Shown: one piece after another, positions 1 through 5,334 of the stretch
How positions within the stretch are numbered: position 1 is the first letter of the stretch
How the letters are laid out: every line of letters begins with the position of its first letter
Notes under the pieces: model-generated
Database searches by the model: none
Told to the model about the DNA's origin: nothing
Seen by the model: the letters and a program-made list of their open reading frames with translations, nothing else
Position numbers and translations under genes: made by a program
Source: Pseudomonadota bacterium
Lineage (GTDB): Bacteria > Pseudomonadota > Alphaproteobacteria > Azospirillales > Azospirillaceae
DNA: 9,397 nucleotides
Assembly (NCBI GenBank): GCA_023416455.1
Contig: JAEZHQ010000598.1
Location: 1 to 9,397 of the forward strand
Reading direction: 5' to 3'

Positions 1-151
1 CATGGCGCGGACGGTGGAGGGCTCGGCCCTGGTCGCCCGCTTCTGCAACCCCGACCGCCTGCGCGACGGCTACCGCCGCCTCGACCGGGCCGGCCGGTGG
101 CGGCTGTTCTGCCTCGCCCTGTGGGCCGAACGGTTCGGGGTGGCCGCCTGA
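1..151 (+). CDS. 3' end of an asparagine synthase-like protein (partial)
   Basis: An open frame enters at the left edge and stops with TGA at 149-151, leaving about 49 C-terminal residues. The tail contains NPDRLRDGYRRL followed by RWRLFCLALWAERFG. That pattern (an 'xxPdxLxxxyxxl' helix, then an L-W-x-x-F helix close to the terminus) resembles the end of asparagine synthase B-type glutamine amidotransferases, which are common in exopolysaccharide clusters. High-GC third codon positions support real coding. The ATP-pyrophosphatase and glutaminase domains lie outside the window, so the name rests only on this tail and the polysaccharide context. It converges with the Abi gene across a 73-bp gap in which I see no clear terminator. 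Another protein family with a similar basic, tryptophan-rich tail cannot be excluded. Confidence 0.5.
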   Translation, partial: MARTVEGSALVARFCNPDRLRDGYRRLDRAGRWRLFCLALWAERFGVAA

Positions 152-224
152 ACCGGCGCTTCAGGACGGGGGTGGTGCGCGGGTCTGAGCGGCAACGCGC
201 GGAGGTCCGATTGGACATCCCGCC

Positions 225-932
225 TCAAAACCGCAGCGTGTCATCATCCTGCGGCTGCGCCAGGACCTCCGGCACGCGGCTATGGTGCGCGATCCAGGCC
301 CGGGTGCTGGGGCAAATCCAGCCCGCCACCTCCAGGATGCTCGAGTAGTCCGCCGCCAAGTGCCGGCCGAAGATGGGTTCGTGGTGTGCGATTCGGTTGC
401 GAAACGTCCGGAGATAGTCGAGCGGCCGGTGCACGTCCGCGCGCGGCTTGCGGATGTGGGGGAACGCCTTGTGCAGGGCGGGGCGCCACAGCGTCATGTC
501 GTAGTTCGCCCGGCTTGTCCAGACACCCGCCAGGTTGCCGCCGCGTCCCAGCAGCGAGACCCAGAAGCCGAACGCCAATGCGGCCACCACATGCGACTGA
601 TCGACCGGATAGCCTTCCCGCTCCAGATCGGCCTTGGCGCCCGCAACACGTTTGAGAGCGCCGACGTCAAGGCGGCATTGGGAATTGTCGTACCAATCCG
701 GCCCGTAGACCGCGGAGAGCTGGCGGTGCATGGCGTTGCGCACAGCCACCTCCAGGCCCTGGAGAGGCCCGTAGAAGGCGGCGCTGGCCGCGGTGTTCCA
801 GGTGTAGAGGCGCAGCGCCTTTTCCCGGTCACCGCTGGCCGCGACGATGTAGGTCGCCATGCGCTCGGGTGACAGCGATGCCTCCAGCGCGCTGAGGATC
901 GTGGGATTAAGGGTAAAGGCGTTGACGCTCAT
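225..932 (-). CDS. Abi family protein with HEPN-type R-x4-H motif
   Basis: The product is 235 residues and resembles the alphaproteobacterial branch of Abi-like (AbiD/F, Abi_2) proteins. Visible signposts are ALRLYTWNTAASAAFYGPLQ (39-58), EVAVRNAMHR (61-70), VVAALAFGFWVSLLGRG (115-131), MTLWRPALHKAF (146-157) and FRNRIAHHEPIF (177-188). R178-N179-x3-H183 is the R-x4-H signature of HEPN RNases, and ICPSTRAWIAHHSRVP follows near the C-terminus. Members of this superfamily are linked to abortive phage infection or toxin activity through RNA cleavage; that role is inferred here, not shown. I chose the ATG at 932 because AGGCGG lies about 9 bases upstream and the family-like region begins just after it. 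The frame stays open upstream to an ATG at 1250, so a longer product is possible. It lies 259 bp downstream of the 85-residue gene on the same strand, probably co-transcribed and horizontally acquired. Confidence 0.85.
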   Translation of the reverse strand: MSVNAFTLNPTILSALEASLSPERMATYIVAASGDREKALRLYTWNTAASAAFYGPLQGLEVAVRNAMHRQLSAVYGPDWYDNSQCRLDVGALKRVAGAKADLEREGYPVDQSHVVAALAFGFWVSLLGRGGNLAGVWTSRANYDMTLWRPALHKAFPHIRKPRADVHRPLDYLRTFRNRIAHHEPIFGRHLAADYSSILEVAGWICPSTRAWIAHHSRVPEVLAQPQDDDTLRF

Positions 933-1191
933 CTGAGAACCGCCTAAATCTGTGTATGTAGGCCCCGGACCCGCCTCTGCGAAAGCATGCGACCGGGGCT
1001 CAGCATTTCCGGGGGCCGCCTGGTCCTTCTGGTGTCGCAGCTCAGACCGGCGCCGGGCCTCGTGTTTTGTCGGCTTCGGATTAGAGCCGGGCTTCGCCAG
1101 CACCTCCCGTTTGGACGTAGCCTCGCCAATCTCATCCTCGACTTGCCGGAACTCCGGCTCAGGCGCTATCAGGTAGTGTCTCTGTTTGAAT
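933..1191 (-). other. Open reading-frame extension between the 85-residue gene and abi
   Basis: This 259-bp stretch has no separately convincing gene. In the frame of the Abi gene it has no stop and would encode a polar, charged peptide with segments such as YLIAPEPEFRQVEDEIGEA and KPTKHEARRRSELRHQKDQ. Its composition looks more protein-like than a random frame. The only in-frame ATG upstream is at 1250, inside the 85-residue gene; an in-frame GTG without a well-placed ribosome site is also present. It may be an N-terminal extension of Abi, a decayed linker gene, or chance. I saw no hairpin or promoter in it. Confidence 0.35.
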
Positions 1192-1449
1192 TTACCGACT
1201 GTAGCTGTTGCGTAGCGTCTCCATCTTGGTGCGCCCGTGCGGGATCGCACCAGTGCCGTCCACCACGGTCACCCCATGCTTCCCCACAAGGGGGATGATT
1301 CGCTGTTGAACCCACTCGGATATTGAAGCGGTTCCAGCGGCTTTGCGTTGATAGTTATAATCGCCCAATTTGGTGTTTGTCGGTGCCTGGATGGCGATGC
1401 GGACCTCTTCAAGTTCGAAAACGGCTTGCTCAATTTCACGCAGCGTCAT
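1192..1449 (-). CDS. Small conserved-looking protein of unknown function (85 aa)
   Basis: I do not recognise a named family. The 85-residue product begins MTLREIEQAVFELEEVRIAI and has a charged, helical-looking N-terminus. A middle segment reads APTNTKLGDYNYQRKAAG, and the C-terminal block is VTVVDGTGAIPHGRTKMETL followed by RNSYSR. The VDGTG...PHGRTK block looks like a conserved motif rather than random sequence. No signal peptide or membrane segment is visible. The start is supported by AGGAG about 7 bases before the ATG at 1449, and the stop is TAA at 1192-1194. GC is lower than in the polysaccharide genes, fitting acquired DNA. It is the first gene of a probable two-gene unit with the Abi/HEPN gene downstream and could be a partner or antitoxin. 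That is only a positional guess. Confidence 0.7.
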   Translation of the reverse strand: MTLREIEQAVFELEEVRIAIQAPTNTKLGDYNYQRKAAGTASISEWVQQRIIPLVGKHGVTVVDGTGAIPHGRTKMETLRNSYSR

Positions 1450-1560
1450 GCGATGACTCCTGCCACCTATAACGGGATAGACTTACCCTTTTGATTGATA
1501 TTAGGCGGTTATCCATGCAGTATAAAGTCCCTTAATAAGGCATTGTTTGACGGGACCAGA
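1450..1560 (-). promoter_or_regulatory. AT-rich upstream region of the 85-residue gene
   Basis: GC falls to about 45% by hand count over 1441-1560, against roughly 70% in neighbouring genes. On the minus strand a TATACT hexamer (1524-1519) could be a -10 element, but no good -35 is found 16-18 bases upstream. An 11-bp palindrome, CCTTAATAAGG, lies at 1530-1540, where an operator would block such a promoter. This is a candidate promoter/operator for the small-gene/abi unit, with weak support. Confidence 0.3.
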
Positions 1561-1760
1561 ACACCGGGCAAGGGCCACCTTGAAGCCGGCAGAGCGTCTG
1601 CCGAACCCATTGAAATTCCTTGGCTTACGTCGTCGAGCCATCCGATACATCCAAGGTCGAACCCGGGTTTTGTCCCTGTTGCGGCGTTGATCGACGCATA
1701 TCCGCGTGTTAAGCGGCGTGCAAAAGTCTGCCAATTCCCGGGGTGATCGGTCAGTGTCAT
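1509..1760 (-). CDS. Doubtful 83-codon open frame, possibly a gene remnant
   Basis: The frame runs from ATG at 1760 to TAA at 1509-1511. Its C-terminal half reads PGFDLGCIGWLDDVSQGISM and WPLPGVLVPSNNALLRDFIL, which has a protein-like balance of residues, but I recognise no family. The ATG lies inside the presumed end of the IS66 remnant, so if the reading is real, the native 5' end may have been replaced by the insertion. Codon use lacks the GC-rich third positions of the neighbours, there is no clear ribosome site, and overlapping frames are also open. It may be non-coding. Apart from this, the stretch 1561-1749 holds nothing I can name. Confidence 0.2.
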   Translation of the reverse strand: MTLTDHPGNWQTFARRLTRGYASINAATGTKPGFDLGCIGWLDDVSQGISMGSADALPASRWPLPGVLVPSNNALLRDFILHG

Positions 1761-2269
1761 CGGCGCCCCACATTGCGGCGAACCGGGTGTCGCGCGAGGA
1801 TGAGGGCCGAGTCGTGGATTCCGGCCAGGATCAGGCCGTCTCGGTGGCGGCGCGTTCGGCCTTCCAGGCCCAGGGCAGCAGGCGGTCGAGTTGGTTGGCC
1901 TTCGTCGCACCGGCGGCCATGCGTTCGAGCCGGTCGGTGAGCCAAGCGACGGGATCGACGTCGTTGAGCCGTGCGGTCCGGATCAGCGAGGTGAAGACGG
2001 CCGCGGTCTGGCGATCGAATCGCCACGCCGACCAGTCGAAGGTCTTGCGCGACAGCCCCGGCGCCGCGCGGCAATCGCCGCGTCACCGGCCGCTCGCCCG
2101 CCACGCCTCGACGTGATCCCGCCGGAACGACGCGGCCGAGCCCGTCGCCGTCGATCCCATCCTCGCCACCCGCTGAGGCCGGCCTGCGCGCCGCCATCCA
2201 GGCCGACCTTGCCAGGTCGCCGTTTCAGGGCGAAAACCACGGCAAGGTTCGGGCCTGCCTGACACTCCA
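1750..2269 (-). mobile_element. IS66-family remnant, internally deleted (about 0.5 kb)
   Basis: The segment carries the 3' end of an IS66 transposase gene and, upstream in the same direction, the start of a tnpA-like gene. The rest of the element (intact IS66 elements are about 2.5 kb) is missing. Candidate termini share the 7-mer AGTGTCA in inverted orientation: GTCAGTGTCATCGGCGCC at 1750-1767, and TGGAGTGTCAGGCAGGCC on the minus strand from 2269. They match at 10 of 18 positions. No 8-bp target duplication is seen (GGTGATCG before 1750, a different octamer after 2269), so the ends are approximate or decayed. The right-hand end lies about 17 bp beyond the stop of the glycosyltransferase gene. 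Confidence 0.7.
1831..2160 (-). pseudogene. tnpA-tnpC fusion remnant of an IS66 element
   Basis: From ATG at 2160 one frame runs 110 codons to TGA at 1831-1833, interrupted by TGA at 2083-2085. The first part (SFRRDHVEAWRASG, stop, then GLSRKTFDWSAWRFDR) resembles the helix-turn-helix accessory protein TnpA of IS66 elements, with its 'HVEAWRxSGLS...GLSRKTFxWW' pattern. Without a frame change it continues as TAAVFTSLIRTARLNDVDPV, WLTDRLERMAAGATKANQL and DRLLPWAWKAERAA. This is the conserved C-terminal piece of the IS66 DDE transposase (TnpC). tnpB and almost all of tnpC, including the catalytic residues, are missing. A single deletion from tnpA to the end of tnpC explains this. The product cannot transpose. 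The TnpC tail assignment is strong; the TnpA assignment is good but shorter. Confidence 0.75.
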
Positions 2270-2286
2270 TTCAGCGGATGCGCCAA

Positions 2287-3522
2287 TCAGAGCGGGCTTT
2301 CCCCCGTGCCTTCGCCGACCAGCCCGGCCGGCCGCACCGCGGCGCGGCCGTCGAGCGGGGCGATGCGGTCGTAGAGCTTCATCAGCTCCCGCTCCTCGTT
2401 GGCCCAGTTGTAGAGGGTCTTGACCACCTCGCGGCCACGCCGGCCCATGGCCTCGGCCTCCTCGGGATTGGCGAACATCCAGTCGATGGCGGCGGCGATG
2501 GCCGCCGGATCGCAGGGTGGCACGCACAGGCCGCAGCGGTTCTGCTCCACGATGCCGCGGTGGTAGGGGAAGTCGACGGTGATGACCGGGATGCCGGCGG
2601 CCATGTACTCGAACAGCTTGACCGGCTGCGTGTCGAAGTAATTCTGGGTGGGATAGTAGAGCGCCACGCCGACCCGGCTCTCGCCGAGCAGGCGCTGCAC
2701 CCCGGCGCGGTCCAGACGGCCGCGGAAGTCCACCCGCGGCCAGCCCGGCGAGGCTTCCATGCGCGCCCGCAGGGCCGCCGATTCGATGTTTCCGGCGAGC
2801 AGCAGGCGGGCGCCGTGGCCCTCGGCGGCCAGCCCCATGGCGTCCACCATTTCCGCGGTGCAGCGGTCGGCGGTGATGCTGCCGACGAAGGCGACGCCGC
2901 GCCGTTCGGCGAAGGGAGGGGCGCCCTCGCCGGTGAATTCGTTGAACAGGGCGAAGTTCTGGACCAGCGCGGTGCGCGCCGGCGGGAAGCGTCTCGCGAT
3001 CACCGGCGTGGCGGCCACCACCCCGGACATGGTGCGGCCGGCGAGCCATTCCACGCCTTCGGCCACCGCTGCCAGGGGCCGGCGCAGGGCGCGCGGGATC
3101 CAGGCGCGGGTCACGATGTCGCGGGGCAGATCCTCGTGCACGTCGTAGACGGTCCGCTTGCCGAGCAGCCGGAGCAGCAGCCCGGCGGGAATCAGCTCGG
3201 GATCGTGGAAGTGGTAGACGTCGGCCCGTTGCTTCAGGCTGGCCCGCAGCACCGACGCGGTCGTGCCCAGCAGCCGGGGCAGCAGGCCGGAACGGCGCTT
3301 CACCGCCACGATGTCGACCTCCTGGCGGCGGGTCGGGCGGCCGTCGGCGCTGCGGTAGCGGTTGTCGGGAATGACGTAGGACACCTCGTAGCCGGCCCGC
3401 GCCAGGCCGACGCACTCCTTGGCGAAGATGCGGGCGTCGTCGGCGAGGTGGGTGGAGGAGAAATGGACGACCCGGACGCGCCCGGCCGGCGCCGGGTGCA
3501 TCCGCGAGAGGCGGTGTTGCAT
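2287..3522 (-). CDS. Glycosyltransferase family 4 (GT-B fold)
   Basis: The 411-residue product has the length and two-domain layout of GT4 enzymes. The N-terminal acceptor domain starts at about 16 (VRVVHFSSTHLADDARIFAK) and contains DVYHFHDPELIPAGLLL (101-117) and TVYDVHEDLP (124-133). The C-terminal nucleotide-sugar domain contains GVAFVGSIT (209-217), RLLLAGNI (239-246), VKLFEYMAAGIPVITVDFPY (301-320) and a final helical region. The usual E-x7-E pair reads D297-x7-E305. It likely transfers a sugar to a lipid-linked oligosaccharide on the cytoplasmic side of the inner membrane; donor and acceptor are unknown. The start at 3522 has only a weak AGGGG upstream; the next ATG (3501) has none. 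It is divergent from the polymerase gene, and its stop lies beside the IS66 remnant, so no further gene of its operon remains downstream. Confidence 0.93.
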   Translation of the reverse strand: MQHRLSRMHPAPAGRVRVVHFSSTHLADDARIFAKECVGLARAGYEVSYVIPDNRYRSADGRPTRRQEVDIVAVKRRSGLLPRLLGTTASVLRASLKQRADVYHFHDPELIPAGLLLRLLGKRTVYDVHEDLPRDIVTRAWIPRALRRPLAAVAEGVEWLAGRTMSGVVAATPVIARRFPPARTALVQNFALFNEFTGEGAPPFAERRGVAFVGSITADRCTAEMVDAMGLAAEGHGARLLLAGNIESAALRARMEASPGWPRVDFRGRLDRAGVQRLLGESRVGVALYYPTQNYFDTQPVKLFEYMAAGIPVITVDFPYHRGIVEQNRCGLCVPPCDPAAIAAAIDWMFANPEEAEAMGRRGREVVKTLYNWANEERELMKLYDRIAPLDGRAAVRPAGLVGEGTGESPL

Positions 3523-3566
3523 GCCTGTGGTATCCCCTGCCGTCGGCGGAACGTTCCCTTGCGGAC

Positions 3567-3580
3567 CGCACCGCGGTGCG
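3567..3580. promoter_or_regulatory. Perfect 14-bp palindrome upstream of the GT4 gene
   Basis: CGCACCGCGGTGCG is fully self-complementary. It overlaps a second small dyad, GCGGACCGC (3561-3569), and lies about 45 bp before the GT4 start. TTTT follows on the plus strand. It could be an operator or part of a leader hairpin; GC-rich palindromes also arise by chance in such DNA. Confidence 0.4.
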
Positions 3581-3589
3581 TTTTCAAGG

Positions 3590-3612
3590 ATGTGTTCTCA
3601 GTAAGGACACAT
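3590..3612. promoter_or_regulatory. 23-bp hyphenated inverted repeat, candidate operator
   Basis: The arms ATGTGTTCT (3590-3598) and AGGACACAT (3604-3612) are complementary at 8 of 9 positions around a 5-bp centre, CAGTA. The site lies in the AT-rich pocket between divergent genes, 68 bp from the GT4 start, a typical setting for a dimeric regulator. I cannot assign a regulator. Confidence 0.5.
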
Positions 3613-3804
3613 ATTTTCTTACCTTACCGGCGCCGCCGCCGCTCTTGAAACACGCAAAGAGGCAGGGACGGCATCCAAGCGCCTAGCGCGAATCTCCTTT
3701 CGAGGACCCGGCCTTCCGGGTGGGTGGGGGGCGTCCGCCTTTTGCCGTGTTATCTTTTCCATGGGCTTCGCGCAAGATGGCCGGACCCGATCCGGGGAGG
3801 GAAA

Positions 3805-5190
3805 ATGACGTCCACGACGCACACCCAATTCCATCCGGCCGCCGGCGCGTTGCCGGCCGCCCGGCCCTTCGCCCTTCTGCGCGACGACCTGCTGTCCATC
3901 GAAACCTGCTTCATCCTGTTCATCTTCGCCGGCCGCATCAAGGGGCTGCCCGAGTTCCGCAGCATCCCCGTGGATCTGACGCTGCTGTTCTTCACCCTGA
4001 CCTTCGCCCTGGTGGTGTGGGGGGTGGCGTCGCGCCGGCTGAGGCCGCTGCCGATCGACGCCCCGACCATCCTGATGATGGCTTTCTGCGGCTTTGCGGT
4101 GGTCAGCGTCTACTGGTCCAGCCTCGACCCCCGGAACATCGACAAGGCCTGGCGCTTCATCCTGGTCGGCGCCAGCAGCTACTTCTTCGTCGTCGTGCTG
4201 GCGCAGGACCGGCAGCGGCGGGCGCGGCTGGTCCGGCTGGTGGTCGGCTTCAGCGCCGCCCTCATGATTTACTATGCCTATTACCGCTGGGTCGTCGGCA
4301 TCGACCAGATGGAGCTGTACAACACCGGCCGGGTCAACGGGAACAACTACATCGAATACGCCACCCACGCCAGCTACCTGTTCTTCGGCTGTCTGGCTCT
4401 GGTCATTCACGGCCCGGCCCGGCGGCTGCCGTGGGCGCTGGCCGGCGCCGTCGGCGCGCTGTTCGCGCTGATGCTGATCGGCGCCCGCGGACCGCTGGTC
4501 TTCTCGGCGGTCGCCATCCTGCTGGCCGGCGGCGGGCTGCTGCTGAGCCCGCCCCGCTTCGCCAGCGGTGCGCGCCGGCTGCTCATCCTGCTGGCGGTGC
4601 TGGTCGCCATGGCCTGGGCGGGCTTTGCGGCGCTGGTCGCCGTCAAGGGGCCGAGCGGGGCGACCGAGCAGCTCTACACGCTCCAGCGCTTCCAGCTGCA
4701 ACTCTCCAACGAGAACACCCATTCGCTGGACGTGCGCTCGGAGGCCCGCGACCTCGCCTGGCGGCGCTGGCTGGAGCAGCCCATGCTGGGCTGGGGCCTG
4801 GGCGAGTTCCGCATCCAGCACAGCCTGGAGTTTCCGCACAACCTGTCCCTGGAGGTGCTGATGGAAACGGGGCTGGTCGGTGCCTGTCTTTTCTTTCCGG
4901 CGTTGCTCATAGCGGTGGCGGCCTGCTTCCGCATGGCCCGGGACCGCCGGACGGGCTGGACCGACGCCACCATCGCCCTGCTGTTCCTGACCGAATTCCT
5001 GTCCCATACGACGGTGCAGGGCTACCTGCTCGACGACCGCATCTATTTTGCCCTCCTCGGGATGGTGATCGGCTGGCGGGTGGAGGCGGCGCGCGGTGGC
5101 CCGGAGACGGCCGCGGCGGCGATGGAGGCGGCGAAGGGCGCCGTTCCGGCACCCGACCGGGCGGCGGCCGGCGCCGTGGCGCGGTGGTGA
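3805..5190 (+). CDS. O-antigen ligase/polymerase (Wzy/WaaL-type) membrane protein
   Basis: The 461-residue product is an inner-membrane protein with about 11-12 hydrophobic helices (roughly 33-49, 56-74, 86-103, 116-133, 146-161, 188-202, 208-225, 230-248, 259-280, 355-375, 388-404 and 412-425). A large hydrophilic loop at about 281-354, presumably periplasmic, ends in MLGWGLGEFRIQHSLEFPHN with the family's HN pair at 345-346. GARGPLVFSAVAILLAG at 226-242 matches the 'GSRG' helix of the Wzy_C/O-antigen ligase superfamily. Such proteins polymerise undecaprenyl-linked repeat units or ligate glycan to an acceptor in the periplasm; sequence alone does not separate the two. The start is supported by GGGGAGG just upstream. 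The last 35 residues are an alanine-rich, low-complexity cytoplasmic tail. The sugar-modifying genes follow on the same strand after 144 bp. Confidence 0.9.
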   Translation: MTSTTHTQFHPAAGALPAARPFALLRDDLLSIETCFILFIFAGRIKGLPEFRSIPVDLTLLFFTLTFALVVWGVASRRLRPLPIDAPTILMMAFCGFAVVSVYWSSLDPRNIDKAWRFILVGASSYFFVVVLAQDRQRRARLVRLVVGFSAALMIYYAYYRWVVGIDQMELYNTGRVNGNNYIEYATHASYLFFGCLALVIHGPARRLPWALAGAVGALFALMLIGARGPLVFSAVAILLAGGGLLLSPPRFASGARRLLILLAVLVAMAWAGFAALVAVKGPSGATEQLYTLQRFQLQLSNENTHSLDVRSEARDLAWRRWLEQPMLGWGLGEFRIQHSLEFPHNLSLEVLMETGLVGACLFFPALLIAVAACFRMARDRRTGWTDATIALLFLTEFLSHTTVQGYLLDDRIYFALLGMVIGWRVEAARGGPETAAAAMEAAKGAVPAPDRAAAGAVARW

Positions 5191-5334
5191 TGCGGACGGC
5201 GCCGGCCGGCTACCCCCTTCTTTCCGCCGCCCGGGGCATCCCTATTTTCCTCTCGCCTTCGCCCGGCCTTATGTTTATAGGAAATGATAAGATAAGATAG
5301 CATTCTCCGTGCACGGCAACGGGAGGACCATTGG
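5191..5334 (+). promoter_or_regulatory. Upstream region of the sugar-nucleotide gene pair
   Basis: A 144-bp gap, GC-rich at first and then AT-rich at about 5269-5305, ends in GGGAGG (5321-5326), 8 bases before the ATG at 5335. The AT-rich part (TTATGTTTATAGGAAATGAT) is the best place for a promoter, but no clear hexamer pair is visible. No terminator for the preceding gene is evident, so read-through is possible. Confidence 0.4.
5286..5300 (+). repeat. Three tandem 5-bp repeats (GATAA, GATAA, GATAG)
   Basis: A short tandem repeat starts 49 bp before the dehydrogenase gene. Its first 12 bases, GATAAGATAAGA, resemble GGTAAGGTAAGA on the minus strand at 3628-3617, upstream of the GT4 gene and also pointing toward its start. 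It may be a shared regulatory site or chance. Confidence 0.4.

Larger units (their letters stand above)
3523..3804. promoter_or_regulatory. Divergent intergenic region, GT4 / polymerase
   Basis: This 282-bp gap separates two divergent polysaccharide genes and should hold promoters for both. It contains an AT-rich pocket at about 3581-3628, the palindromes listed separately, and a short hairpin (ACCCGG, loop CCTT, CCGGGT) at 3706-3721. I find no convincing -35/-10 pair on either strand. GGGGAGG at 3794-3800, 4 bases before the ATG, fixes the start of the plus-strand gene. Confidence 0.5.

Noticed and set aside
282..872. Plus-strand open frame opposite the Abi gene
   Set aside because: The minus-strand product has family-wide Abi/HEPN motifs; the plus-strand reading is arginine-rich noise.
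1742..2277. Target-site duplication flanking the IS66 remnant
   Set aside because: The octamers next to the candidate ends differ, so no duplication can be claimed; the ends may be decayed or misplaced.
2278..3648. Plus-strand open frame (456 codons) opposite the GT4 gene
   Set aside because: Composition is H/G/A/R-rich without motifs, while the minus strand encodes a complete GT4 enzyme.
3619..5007. Long minus-strand open frame (462 codons) opposite the polymerase gene
   Set aside because: It is glutamine/glycine/arginine-rich with no family features and mirrors a clear membrane protein on the other strand; such antisense frames are common at high GC.
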